64,000 nt of DNA from assembly GCA_946406115.1 (NCBI GenBank), contig OX291543.1, positions 5,086,501-5,150,500 on the forward strand, in the 5' to 3' direction. The stretch is from Apoda limacodes (lineage: Eukaryota; Arthropoda; Insecta; Lepidoptera; Limacodidae). The notes under the pieces are model-generated. The model searched no databases and was not told where the DNA came from. It worked only from the letters and a program-made list of their open reading frames with translations. The position numbers and the translations under genes are program-made. Positions within the stretch are counted from its first letter, which is position 1; the number at the start of each line of letters is the position of its first letter. This document shows positions 31,200 through 42,560 of this stretch, in pieces.

Positions 31200-32121
31200 T
31201 ATGCATGGAAAGGCAGAGGAAATCAAGAACTGTCGCGCCATATAAAAGACACTAATATTCAGCATTGGACTGAGTATCAACTGTTATGATGATGAAGAAA
31301 TAGGTGGTGGGTGACGCTACGCGTTCCTGTTTAATGCCTTTTTTAATGTAGAACCAATCTTTGTGTGGGGGCACACAGTAAACCAAAGCATTTCTATATA
31401 CTAGGGTTATTTTACATGAACTTTAAACCTTAACTACAAGCTGAAACAATGATTTCTTCATGCTTAAAAATTAAATATGAATATGAAAAAGAAAATATGT
31501 TTGAGGCGTCTGGGATTTATTTTAGCAGGATAAATCCCTGATACACTTCTTTTGTCAAGACAAATCTCTCTTATTCTTAAAATATGAATATGACAGGGGG
31601 GATACGAGTCCCTAAAATAGTATTAGAGAGCAAGTTCCGTTGTGTCCCCAGCCTAGGGGAGACAACAGTACTTTTAAAATCCTGATGTCTCCCCCAGGGG
31701 AACCATCAGGGGGGACACGAGACCGACACCAAACTACATACTGTACGTTTTTTGTAAACAACACTACCAGCTGCACTACTTAACCCTTTCAGTGTTCCGA
31801 ACCTTATATGTATGCACATTTTATTAAATTAGGTACATTACCTTTCACTTAGGGAACAGTGCAAGTGTTATCAAAATCGGTTCATTAGTTTTCTAGATAT
31901 AGACTATAAGGTGTGTAGGTACTTACTAGAAAACACGTCATTGGTTTCAAGCATTTTTAACGTGGCACTTATGGTGTGTATTTTATCCAATTAAATATCT
32001 TTGCCGATTGTAAGGTTTATGTTTTACTTTTTAGTGGGTTTTAAGGGCGGTCTATTTTTTTTAATAATTTTGTTTTTAGTCAAGTTATAGCTACGTACGT
32101 ATTTTTGGCGGTTTCGGTGCT
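31200..32121. other. No gene supported
   Basis: AT-rich sequence. 31500-31735 contains paired Gs and Cs (GGGGGGATACGAGTCCC, CCAGCCTAGGGGAGAC, CCCCCAGGGGAACCATCAGG) suggesting a degenerate inverted-repeat element, but I cannot fix its ends. Confidence 0.45.
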
Positions 32122-32124
32122 TTA

Positions 32125-32354
32125 GGGTCAGCTCAGACCGACACGCGACGCGGCATATTTGAGATAGCAACACATTATTTACTAGACAAAAAAATATGCA
32201 TCCCAACGTCGCGCGACGCATTTTGGTGTACTTCGACACGTAACCTTTCAATTTTGTGCTCTTACTATAATTTGTATCTTTTGTGTAGTAAACAAGGTTC
32301 ATAATGAGTTGCTATCTCAATAATGCCGCGGCGCGTCTCGTTCTAAGCTGACCC
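32125..32354. mobile_element. PIF/Harbinger-like MITE with TTA target duplication
   Basis: TTA lies directly outside both ends (32122-32124 and 32355-32357). Termini are GGGTCAGCTCAGACCGACAC at the left and, reverse-complemented, GGGTCAGCTTAGAACGAGAC at the right. The inverted repeat continues for about 65 bp (GCGGCAT.TTTGAGATAGCAA). 230 bp, no ORF of its own. A 3-bp TWA duplication and G-rich termini are the PIF/Harbinger signature. Confidence 0.75.
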
Positions 32355-33159
32355 TTATTCGTTATATTTCGATCTATAACACACCAATATTTCAAATTAG
32401 TATACATGTATGTGATCCTCTACCAATTAAATTCAAATAAACGGGCGTTACGCTTTTTAAAATACCGTTATTTTACCAAGGTTACCAAAACTAATATGCG
32501 ATAAAATATGAAGGTATGTCAATTTAAGCAGTTGGTTACTAATTAAAACTTTAACTTGTTTTTGTTTCGGGCGTTACAGTAAAATATTAAGTGTCGGCAG
32601 AACACAATTACGACGTAACTAATGAGGTTATATGCCTCACTTTGCACTTCAGTCTAAAGAAATTCACATCAAAACGTTTAACTGGATTCCAATGAAATGA
32701 AACATAAGTATCTCAAATTGTAGGATTTAAGTTGCGGAACAAAAATTTTCACTAGCTCCTTGAGAGGGGAGGTAGGGTATATGTCGTATATATATTATAT
32801 GTAATAAAGCTATGCATTTTAGAAAAAAAATATAGAGATACGCAAAATTTACTATCGATAAGTATTTATTGAACACCCAGTCAGTGCGCAAACTCCTTCT
32901 CAAACTTAGACAGCTTTTTGCTTACCCGACTTACAAGTAGGTAGCAGGATCCAGTTTGTTTTTTGTTGTGTTACGTGACCTTTAAAATTAAATATATACC
33001 AATAAATATGTTTAACTCAGTAACCAACTGTGATTCACGCGGACGCAGTCGGGGGCAAAAGATAGATGTTTTAGAAAAAATAGTTACAAATAACCAATCA
33101 AATAACACATATTGGTCTAAAACAATAATACTGGTCGAATTTCAATTCTATAGCTTAAA

Positions 33160-33232
33160 TACTTTTTAGGGTTCAGTACCCAAAGCGCGGAGCCTAATAC
33201 CTACTAAGTCTACGCTGTCTGTCTGCCTGTTA
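33160..33232 (-). repeat. Rep-G fragment disrupted by a MITE
   Basis: TTTTTAGGGTTCAGTACCCAA ... TACGCTGTCTGTCTGCCTG is the usual opening of a Rep-G copy on this strand; the TTAA MITE interrupts it at the CTGTCTG tract. Confidence 0.55.
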
Positions 33233-33233
33233 A

Positions 33234-33612
33234 GAGAATACACTTCGCGGCGCCTCGCAGCGGGCTTCATAAAAACGAATTTCTCACTTACTTTTGACAC
33301 TTGCTGATAAAACACCACGAAATTTTGAAGACATGTTCTAGTAATAAATATCTAGGTCTGCAGTGTGCCAGTTTTCTATCAAATTTTATAGTTCAAATGT
33401 TATACAGGATTCTAGTTTTTCAAACAAATGGTTTTAAAAAAGATTTCTAGTTAATAGAACGTTTAACACGATTTTGGAAAAACCACAGACCTAGGTATTG
33501 GCTTGGGATTATGACTAAGAAATTTTACAGTGATTGATCAGTAAATGTCAAAAACAAATAAGAAATTCGTTTGTATGAAGCCCGCTGCGAGGCGCCGCGA
33601 AGTGTATCCTCT
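33234..33612. mobile_element. Complete TTAA-type MITE with long GC-rich inverted ends
   Basis: TTAA occurs directly outside both ends (33230-33233 and 33613-33616). Left terminus GAGAATACACTTCGCGGCGC, right terminus (reverse complement) AGAGGATACACTTCGCGGCG. The arms stay paired for about 50 bp through CCTCGCAGCGGGCTTCATA and AAACGAATTTCT. 379 bp, non-coding. TTAA duplication points to piggyBac-type mobilisation. Confidence 0.8.
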
Positions 33613-34029
33613 TTAAAGGCTCAATCTTTTAGACCGAAATAGTAAACAAATAATTAAAAAAATTAAATGTAAGGAAATACAAGAAACACGTCTTCGTTGG
33701 TTTTGCTGTGCCAGTTAGTGACAAAATGTGACTGTAAATCAGATTATATTGGGGCAAATTGAATAACATTTTAATATATAATGTAAAACTAATAAACATG
33801 CTATAAAATTGAAGCGAGCAGAAAAACCTATGTATTCTCGGAAATATAGATTTGGGTAAAATGTTAGAAGTTAGGTAAAGTTGCTAATGTAGCTGTGGAG
33901 GCATCTTTACCTGTGGCTAATGTTGTCACATATTAAAGGCATACATTAACCCTTTGCGGTACCACCTTAGTTCTTATTCAAATTGGAAAAAAAAACCCAG
34001 ATACATTCAGGCTTAACACTTTGAATAAC

Positions 34030-34335
34030 TAAAAATGACAGAGATTCGTTCGTTCGCTTCAGCCGGAAGACGTGTACTGCTGAACGTAGGCCTCCCCATA
34101 TGTCTCCACAACAGCTGGTCCTGAGCCGCCCGCGTCCATCGGCTTCCTGCGGCTCTGTGTCATCTCTTCACCTGGTAAGAGGCCTTCCCACGCCGCGTCT
34201 TCCGATCGGTGGTCGCCACTCGAGAACCTTTCTTCTCCATCGGTTATCGGTTCGACGAGCGATGTGGCCTGCCCATTGCCACTTCAGCTTGCTAACTGTT
34301 TGAGCTATGTCGGTGTGGTTCTTCGGCGAATTTCC
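34030..34335 (-). mobile_element. LINE RT C-terminal remnant
   Basis: The minus strand reads WQWAGHIARRTDNRWRRKVL, EWRPPIGRRGVGRPLTRWRD and YGGGLRSAVH-like residues across small shifts, the C-terminal end of a common lepidopteran endonuclease-RT LINE. On the + strand it is seen as GGAAGACGTGTACTGCTGAA ... CACTTCAGCTTGCTAACTG. The same region occurs at 771-893 and 60247-60320. Confidence 0.7.
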
Positions 34336-34399
34336 TCATTTTAAAGAAAAATGTTTATTGCAGCGCTCCCTGGCGAGTTAACACATTAACAACTATCTA

Positions 34400-34625
34400 G
34401 GCTATGTTCCAAAACCCGCCGAGTAATTATTGCCCAGTAAAGTTGAAAAATCAACCTGTTATGGGATGGAAGTTTGACAGTTAATTATTACACTGACAGG
34501 AATTACAACCTTTTCTATGGCTTATATGTGTAAAAATTCAACTTGAAAGTTGGAAAATTACTCTACCCCGGGCGTCCCAAAACCACTTTTTAAAACTTCC
34601 TCGTTGCGATTTGGAACGCAGCCCT
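34400..34625. mobile_element. Short TIR element with GGCTRYGTTCCAAA ends
   Basis: Left GGCTATGTTCCAAAACCCGC, right (reverse complement) GGGCTGCGTTCCAAATCGC, flanked by TA on each side. About 225 bp, non-coding. TA duplication is compatible with a Tc1/mariner-type MITE; inner parts of the arms are imperfect. Confidence 0.5.
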
Positions 34626-34639
34626 AATAACCCTGGTGG

Positions 34640-34870
34640 TCTTTAGCTGTAAAACATATCTAGAATACTAGGTAGATATGCTTTCAAATGATACCTATAT
34701 AATTCAAAAAACCGCATTGAAATCGGCTGAATGCTGAATAGTATATGCGAAGGCCTCAAGCGCCGACTATTCTACTGCATCGCCCCCTGGTGGTCTACAG
34801 CCGTAAAATATATAAGAACGTGCTCTGAAATGATACCTCTTAAATGTGAAAACTGCAACAAATTTGATCA
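34640..34870 (+). repeat. Two degenerate tandem units
   Basis: CCTGGTGGTCTTTAGCTGTAAAACATAT... and, about 160 bp on, CCCTGGTGGTCTACAGCCGTAAAATATAT..., each followed by TGATACCT...TTGAAA-like sequence. Confidence 0.5.
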
Positions 34871-34978
34871 TTAGTTTCTAAGAAAACTGGTAACAAACAC
34901 ACCCACAAACACCTCTTACCTCAAACGCCGTCTCAGTCGCCGTCGCTGGTAAAAATGTCGATAAACAGGAGAAAATGA

Positions 34979-35558
34979 TAGACCGTGGTTGGAAGGAAAG
35001 TGCCAAAAATATTATTGATGGCAAATTTTACTGACAGAAAACATTGCTTTATTTTCTGAAGACTTTTGGATGTATTACCTTCTTATAGTTACTACACCAC
35101 TAAGCTAAGTATTGTACAACGATATCCATACTAATATTATAAATGCGAAGGTGATCCAAGGTGAAATTGCATGGAGATCCCGAAAAGGACATAGGCTACT
35201 TGAAAGCGTCAAGTGTGAGTCGGTTTTATTTCTATAATTAAGGAGTTGCCGTTGCAACCCTAAACCGATAACCAAATTTAGGGCGGTAGGAACCACGGGC
35301 AATAGCTAGTTATTAATGAATAATTTTTTATCTTTTTTGGTCTTTTTTGCTAGTTAACTTTACTAAATATACTATGTTATAAGATTAAGTTGATTAAGTC
35401 ATTAAATGTAGGTTGTTTCGTATTTCACAGGTTGCACTTGATTTTTCTAAAAATCTTTGTATGCAGTTTTACTTATTTAGAAAAAAAAAGTAAAGTAGTC
35501 TTTCAGTAAAACTTGCCATCATCAATATTTATGGTACTTTCCCTCCAACCACGGCCAT
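34979..35558. repeat. Inverted repeat pair surrounding a Helitron-like insertion
   Basis: GACCGTGGTTGGAAGGAAAG ... TTTACTGACAG at 34981-35037 pairs with CTTTCAGTAAAACTTGCCAT ... CCAACCACGGCC at 35500-35556. The arms are about 57 bp and imperfect. The family H1 copy at 35125-35309 lies between them. Probably a TIR element with a nested insertion. Confidence 0.6.
35125..35309 (+). mobile_element. Helitron-like family H1, complete short copy
   Basis: A|TCCATACTAATATTATAAAT ... GAACCACGGGCAATAGCTAG|T, 185 bp, inserted between A and T. Has TGAAAGCGTCAAGTGTGAGT and AGGAGTTGCCGTTGCAACCC, as in other H1 copies, with the TCTGTCTG tract deleted. Confidence 0.75.
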
Positions 35559-36039
35559 TCTTTTCCACCATGGCTAGGGTATAGGCTAGACCGCGAAAAT
35601 ACGCCGTTTTTGTACAAATTTTGTGGTTAAACTATAGCATCTAAAGCATTGAAAAAAATATATGTTATAAATATGGTATTTAATGCAATAAAAAATCTGG
35701 AAGTGACCATTGTTTCAACACTTGTGCAAATTTTTAAAGCGTGTTTTGCATTTGCTTGTAATGAAAGTAGAAGAAATTAGAATAGCTTGTTATCTAGTGA
35801 ATAGACTCTAAGTTGTAGCGAAAAGTCAAAATATGTTACTACAAAACGGTAATAACATTAAATTCCATACAAAATATTAAAGTTTCAAGGCGTCATTACG
35901 GTATAAATTACTAGGGAGTATATAACATATATATCTCATAGTTATGTATATGACATTATCTAATTATTTATAGTACATTTACATACACAACGTTAGAATT
36001 ACAGAAATTAGCTTTCTGGCCTATATCGCCCTCTTAAAA

Positions 36040-36165
36040 GAATAAACTGACTGACTGATATATCAACGCATAGCACAACCTATTGGGTCTGAAGATTTAA
36101 ATTTTGCACAGTGGTTCCTGTTATAACTTAGGTAAGCACTAAGTAAGAATTTTGCAAAATTTCAT
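36040..36165 (+). repeat. Second copy of the TGACTGACTGA/ATCAACGC repeat
   Basis: ACTGACTGACTGATATATCA ... TTGCACAGTGGTTCCTG ... AAGAATTTTGCAAAATTTC; same block order as 15160-15296. Confidence 0.5.
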
Positions 36166-36888
36166 CTATACTAAGAGGGTAAAATGGGCATTGGTTGTTT
36201 GTATAGAATTCGTCATTTTCGAAGCTTAATGCATGGTATTTGGCCACAGGATAAAGAATAGTACAGTTGGACTTAAGGTTAAAAATAAAGATAGGGAGAC
36301 GTTTTTACCGTTTTTGGAAAATTATCCTCTCGGGGACGTCCATGTGGAGTCGCAGGATTAAGCAAGTAGGTTCATCAAAATCAATAAAATCTCAAATTTT
36401 ACTAATCTTTCTGTTGTATTGTTTATTATTTATTAATTATTTGGACCCAGTGTTTAGTCGCTAGTGTTGTTGTAAGTTCACACTATTTCAATATGGCGAT
36501 TGAAGTTTAGTTTTTTGACCACTGGGTTGGAAAAGTAAATTAACATCTATGTAAGTTTCGCGAACTTATTTGCTTTCAAAACACGTTGCATATTCGTAGA
36601 TTAATGTAATTGACCACTATTTTAGTATATTTAATGTTACCTTGACTTGAAGCGCCTCAGTCAGCACCACTGTCATATGCACGTTAGACGTGTGTAACAC
36701 AAAATATATATTAAATAAAACATATCAGATATAGTTACGACAGTAACAAAAATATTATTAATTAATTTTAATATTCAATGACATTCATGAATAAATTATA
36801 ATTTTTTGCCGCGCTTCTGTCTTGCTCGATGGTTGGCGCGTAGAATTTGTTTTTTTTTATTTAAGTAAAGTTGGACAAAGACTTTAAA
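36166..36888. other. Upstream flank and presumed 5' UTR of the transferrin gene
   Basis: AT-rich. 36460-36530 (CACTATTTCAATATGGCGAT...GACCACTGGGTTGGAAAAG) is a short dispersed repeat with relatives near 39190 and 51430. The stretch 36808-36845 (TTGCCGCGCTTCTGTCTTGC) is GC-richer and may be the 5' UTR. I cannot place a transcription start. Confidence 0.4.
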
Positions 36889-36973
36889 ATGCAAAGTTTG
36901 AGTGTGTTCTTATTTTTAATCTGTGTCAATTCTGTGGTGCCTCAAGGTCTTGGATCAGGAAATGATGGGAATT
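36889..36973 (+). CDS. Transferrin exon 1: signal peptide
   Basis: 28 codons plus one base. MQSLSVFLFLICVNSVVPQG is a short n-region, a hydrophobic core (LSVFLFLICV) and a plausible cleavage zone after VVPQG, as expected of a secreted protein. ATG in AAAATGC (A at -3). Donor GTAAGT is perfect, and exit phase 1 matches exon 2. The link across 19.4 kb rests on phase agreement and on the absence of a signal sequence nearer exon 2, so it is probable rather than proven. Confidence 0.72.
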
Positions 36974-37711
36974 GTAAGTTTTTCTATAAATTTATAAACC
37001 CACTTCAGTACAATATTATTGTATATACACCTGATGTGTATCAATTATTAGAAGTCAAAATATTTTTTATATATTATTTTTAATATTATTTTAGGTAAGT
37101 AAGAACTACCTAATTGAGTTTTAATTTCTTTTAATATAAGAGTATGCTTATTCTAAAAAGATAAGCATGAAGCTGTGCAAATAAACACCTTTGCCGCGCT
37201 CGGATGGCATGTTAAAAATATTTTTCCTTATTTGATTTCATATTAAACTTAAAAATTAATAAAACTTATGGTTACTGAGAGACCATCGATAAATAGGTAC
37301 CTATGTTACATATATTATGTTTTATTTGTATTATCATAAATTAATATACAAATCTCAATTTAGATCAAATTGTATATATTTATAAATGGCTTACGTACTA
37401 AAGATAATTCGGGACTGTTATGTAGTTCCGGAAGGTTTGACGACATATATAAAAAAAAAACGGTCAAGTGCAAGTAGTTCTCTCGCACTGATGGTTTCGT
37501 TTTTTTTCAATAATATTATTTACCTAACTAGCCAATATTAGGTATTTCACAAGTCAAAAATTGATTTTGAGAACTTTAAAAATTACAATAAATATAGATA
37601 AATAACTAGCTAGCTCTATTGTTTTACATTTTTGTTTTTTTTTGCAATAAGTAAAATAAATCATAACATAACAAGTGTGTATACTTTCAGATATCGGTCT
37701 CCCGTTTTTCT

Positions 37712-38127
37712 AGGGTTCCGTACCCAAAGGGACCCTATTACTAAGACTCCGCTGTCCGTCCGTTTGTCCGTCTGTCACCATGCTGTATCTCATTAACCGT
37801 GATAGTTAGACAATTGAAATTTTCACAGATGTATTTCTGTTTCCGTATAACAACAAATACTAAAAAACAGAATTAAAAAATTATTTAAGGGGGCTCCCAT
37901 ACAACAGACGTGATTTTTTTGCTCGATATTGATAACGGCAACAGATAGCTTGAAATATTAATAGAATATTTTGTTATATATTCACATTGAAAATAAATAA
38001 TTTAATTAAAATAAAACAAATTTTAAGAGGGGCGCCCGTACCACAACCGTGATTTTTTACTGTTTTTATAAACAATGCTACGGAACCCTTCGTACGGGAG
38101 TCCGACTCGCAGTTGGCCAATTTTTCA
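37712..38127 (-). repeat. Rep-G copy, near full length
   Basis: TAGGGTTCCGTACCCAAAGG, GCTGTCCGTCCGTTTGTCCG, CTGTATCTCATTAACCGTGA, AAGGGGGCTCCCATACAACA, then GGAACCCTTCGTACGGGAGT and GACTCGCAGTTGGCCAATTTTT. It contains an internal partial duplication (second GGGGCGCCCGTACCACAACC block). A separate head fragment lies at 37461-37500. Confidence 0.75.
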
Positions 38128-39508
38128 ATAAACAGGACAGACAATGAAGTCTCACAATAGATAATGGTTTCTTATTACCATTTTTGTATGGAACCCTACA
38201 GACAGACACTATCCTACAACTCTAAAAATCTAATCAAAATGTGTAATAAATTAGTCAATACTTTGCAGACAGACTTAGGTAATTTTTATTAAAAATATTT
38301 TTACGCGTTCTGTAATCAAAAAAGGAACCGGTTTTGACAGGTTTTTTAAATATTAATCTTCACTTTATTTTTTTATTTATTAAGCATTCCTTGTAAGATA
38401 CCTTACAACGAGACAAACTCCAGGCTAAATATAATAAAAACTAATATCCCAGAATAAGTTTTAGTTCGAAATATTAATATTTAAAAATTAAGTCGAAAGA
38501 AAAAAGCATAAGATATTCCTTCACGTTACAACGAATCAACGGGCTGATTGATTTTCAGCTGGAGGGACTGATAAGGGTACAGAATAATTTTTATCCTCAC
38601 ATCGACTTCCCACGAGAAGAATTTTCACTATTACTCTTAACGGTGGATACAATTGGATTAATTTTGTCACAGAGAGCTGTAGATAGACTAGGTATTATTA
38701 GAAAAAAATATGTTTAACTGCGGGTGACACGTCTAGTTTTGTATAAAATCATGAACAAAATGACTGTAGACATTTGTTGAGCGTTCAACTTAGGGTTGCT
38801 TGCTACCTTTTTTTGATAAAAAAAGTAAAGGGATGTATTTAGTTTCAGAAAGGGGCAAATTCATAAAAAAGTATTTGATTAATAGACATAGTATTACGTT
38901 ACATTGTAAGGATCGTACTAACAGCTTCTTTCAGTGGACGTAACTTTTTGATGTGGTGCTGTGTGTGGTGTTAAAAAGTAACAAATTAAAAATTAAAACC
39001 TGATCATGATCAACGTTATTGGAGTTGTAATAATTCACTTGGCCATAGAGTAAAAAGTACATACATATCTTGTTAAAAATAAAAAGTTGTAGTTTACGTA
39101 AATAAAGTACTTTAGCCTACTCTTTTAGTGTTACAGATACAGTGCACCTACATGCAGTGAACGTCAGTATAAATACAGTATCACTAGTATGACGACTGTA
39201 GTTTTGAATTTGGACCACCGGATCAGAAAAGGTTGCTGTGCTATGAATATTTATAATAATAAAGTACGGTTGGCAACCCTAGTCAGACATAATTAAGCGT
39301 AATAAAAAAAAAATTGAAGGTCGATGATTTCTGTTACGGCCTCCGACATTTCTGATATTAGTAATGATTGATTACACGAACGTAATCATCGAATCAAAAT
39401 TTTATCAAAAAGTTAAAATTATATTATTATGTAAGATTGAAACTGATTAAAAATAATGTTTTGAGTTTATTGGTCGCGACAGATTATATTGACTGACTAT
39501 TGATTTTT

Positions 39509-39870
39509 AGGGTTTCGTAGCCAAATGTGCAAAACCAAAGCCCTTATTGTTTTATCTTGTCTATCCGTCCGTCCGTAGGTTCATATGTCAGACGCAAAAC
39601 CTCCTAATTCCGCCGTCTTTGCGTCGACTGATACTTACAATTTTGTATCAAAAATTAAGATTTTTTGGGGTGTAGTTCTAACTACATTGTACTAAAGGGA
39701 TGAAATAGTATATTTCATATCGAGTACAAAATGATGCTTTTTCTTAGCCGATAAAGGAAACTAGTTTCGACCTGAGCCAAAATACGAAATGAAATTTTAA
39801 CCAAGTGGTCATTGCATAAAAATTTCGTAAGCAATAAAGGAAAACAAGGTTTCAGAAAATGTGGGCTAAG
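39509..39870 (-). repeat. Rep-G copy, decayed
   Basis: TAGGGTTTCGTAGCCAAATG ... TATCCGTCCGTCCGTAGGTT, then diverged sequence. Right boundary uncertain. Confidence 0.5.
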
Positions 39871-40711
39871 GTTTATTTATTATGTTTAATTGTTCAAGTA
39901 CCTTTTAATTAAACATAAAAAAATATATCATAATTTTCGTCTATCGGATACGATATACAAAGTTAAGCAATATCGGCCCTGGTCAATTTTTGGGTCGGTG
40001 ACTTCACTAGTGACACATTTTTCTCAGCTCCTCCGGACATACGTCCATGCTACGTCACTTTAGGTAGGTACCTATGTTTCCCAAAAGCTAATATTTCACA
40101 ATCAAAACTTCGTCGCATTTAGGAACTGTGAAACCTTTACGAAACATCGAAAATCGTAATGTTAAGTTATTTACTAACCTTCAACTTTAAAGCTTTGAGG
40201 TCAACGCACACTGACGTATATGATCAGGTTTCCTACTATGAAGTCTGATGTAGTATTGATTTCGTTTTCAACAGGTCTCGTAAATATTAGAAAAGTCCGT
40301 TTGGGGTCCAATAATTAGGCAACAATCTATTAAGTTCCAAGTTAAATTACATACTTTTCTATAAAAAAACTTTTGAATTACCGCTATCAAAATTATCAAA
40401 AATGTCGAAACAGTGATAAAAGCACAAAATTGTATTTTTAAGCGGGACAATAGGACTTTTATTTCATTAAGTCGTTCCTTGATTTACAAATAGATACATA
40501 TTTTAATAATTTTGTTTTATAAATTTTGTCAAGTAGCGATTTAATATAGAAATACATCAGTTATATTGCTTATATTTGGGCAGTTCATAGTGTGGGATGT
40601 GGATTTTACCAGTTAAGATACTTTTAACTTAAAATAGAGAGTCTAATGATAGAAAAAAACAACTAACAATATTTTTAATTTCATATAGCGACATCTTATT
40701 ATTGTCTTTTT

Positions 40712-41457
40712 AGGGTTCCGTACCTTGAAAGGAAAGAAGGAACCCTTATAGGATCAATTTTTTGTCTGTGCGTCTGTCGGTCTGTCAAGACTCTTTTCCT
40801 CAGGAGAGCGTGAAGGTATCAAGTAAAAATGAATATCAAATACTTTGGCCTACGGTCCTTTAAAGCTGTATAATAAATCAAGCTTCTAAGTCAACGCAAT
40901 AAAAAAACCGCCATTTACGTCGCATATCTTGGCTTTCACAAATAAATGAAAACCTATGTGGTACTTTCCATTGCCGTAGAATTATGAAATTTGTCATGAA
41001 GCAAGGTCTTACATCACAAATATAGGGAAAATCCAAAATTCTTTAATTTGTAGTTATAACACATTAAAGAAAAAGTTTGTCCGTCTGCCTGTAAAGACCC
41101 TTTCAATCAAGAACGCATGGCTATCAAGTTGAAATTAATATCAAATACTGAAGTCTATACGGTCACTTAAAAAATCAGGCTTCTAAGTTAATTCAATAAA
41201 AAATATGCCCAAAATAAGGTAATTTGTGTTTCATATTGTGACATAAGTAAATCAAAACCTTTTGGGGTACTTCCCGTTGACCTAAAATCATTAAATTTGG
41301 CAAGAAGAATCACAAATATAGGAAAACAATCCAAAAACTGGTAAAGGCATAAACCTGTGAGACTTGATCTCATGATGGAAGAACTATCTACATATAATAA
41401 TTTTGTACGGAACCCTAGGTGCGCGAGCCAGACTCGCACTTTGCTGGTTTTTTCTAA
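40712..41457 (-). repeat. Rep-G copy, long variant with internal repetition
   Basis: TAGGGTTCCGTACCTTGAAA at the left and TACGGAACCCTAGGTGCGCG plus AGCCAGACTCGCACTTTGC at the right. Inside, two related units (TCAAGTAAAAATGAATATCA...GGTCCTTTAAAGC and TCAAGTTGAAATTAATATCA...GGTCACTTAAAAA) lie about 300 bp apart, each preceded by a GTCTGTC/GTCTGCCTGT stretch. Confidence 0.65.
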
Positions 41458-42199
41458 TGTCAAAACCGATTAAGTCCTGCCTGCCCCCTTATTCAACTCG
41501 TTATATCCATCTTAAACCCAAACGTATATACTACTCGTTTTTTAATTTTGCTCATTCAAGAACACAAGAATTCTATATCATTTTATAAATGGTTGTAGGA
41601 TCCGACAGTAAAATGATATTGATTTGTTGACGATAATCAGGTAGCGAATAAGGTTGTGAATTGCCTACCTAATAGATACTTACACAAAGTATCATTTATA
41701 TCGATCAAATGAGTTAAAACTAAAGAAACCATCAGTGTGAAAAATAAGTTATATAAGTATTTTACGTTTTCCTCGAAGCGAGAGTACACGGTAAAAAAGA
41801 ATTAGTTGAGCCAAGAGAATATCGTTTCATATATGCACCAACGAATATTTACTTCATCTAAGATATTATTTCTCTGAAATATTTAAAATAATATAAAGTT
41901 ATCACAAGATCAAGTTTCTTTGAACCAGTAAATAAAACTCTATCAATTTGAAACAATATTTAATTCATTGAAGAAAAATATGCTTCTTTATTTGAAGCAC
42001 TTAGTTTTCTTGGGCGTAGAACTTCGTACTTTATTGCACGGAAGAAATGTCTAGTTCACACAAGAGAATAGTGCTCTTAACTGGACTACATCAGCTCTTA
42101 AATTAATAACATTATATTTTAGTTTAAAACAAAAAATGTTTCGATCCAAAATGACATAGTTTTTCGTCAAGATTAAATAAATAAAGTTTTTTAAAAAGC

Positions 42200-42560
42200 C
42201 CTACGCCTCTTTTCTGGAGACTTGGGCCATATAGAGTCAGTCTACCGCACTGACTTAGTGTGTGTCGTAGCGGACGTTTGTCGAGCTAGTAGTGCCCTAC
42301 TGCAGAGGCACAGGCCTCTTTTCTGGAGGCTTGGGCCATATAGGCAGTCTACCGCACTGCCTTTATATGGACTTTGTCGAGCTTAGTAGCTATTCTCGCC
42401 TTTAGCTGATTATACAGCGTTATGTTTAATTATAATTGTTATGACTATTTAACGATCCTTCTTAAACATGGAAGAAAAAGAGGTCACCCATCCAAGTACT
42501 GACCACGGTCGACGTTGCTTAACTTCGCTTATCGTTTCAGATAGACGAATGCGACTGGGC
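42200..42560 (-). mobile_element. 5S-rRNA-derived SINE
   Basis: Minus strand begins with a 5S-like head (42481-42560), then a body containing a twofold repeat of CAGTGCGGTAGACTG...ATATGGCCCAAG.CTCCAGAAAAGAGGC (at about 42310-42365 and 42206-42265) and GCCTGTGCCTCTGCAGTAGG, which resembles the GGCCTGTGCCCAGCAGTGGG end of a lepidopteran LINE. A 5S head with a LINE-like tail is the layout of SINE3-type elements. It is nested within the 1.58-kb TIR element. Confidence 0.6.
42481..42560 (-). pseudogene. 5S rRNA-like sequence
   Basis: The minus strand reads CGAAGTTAAGCAACGTCGAC, then CGTGGTCAGTACTTGGATGG and GTGACC, which matches the middle and 3' half of animal 5S rRNA, including the internal promoter region. 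Upstream it is only loosely similar (TCGTCTATCTGAAACG) and the 5S 3' end is replaced by CTCTTTTTCTTCC. It is not a functional 5S gene. Confidence 0.75.

Noticed and set aside
42481..42560. Functional 5S rRNA gene
   Set aside because: Only the middle and part of the 3' half match; the 5' end and terminal stem are missing, and the sequence is part of a SINE-like unit.
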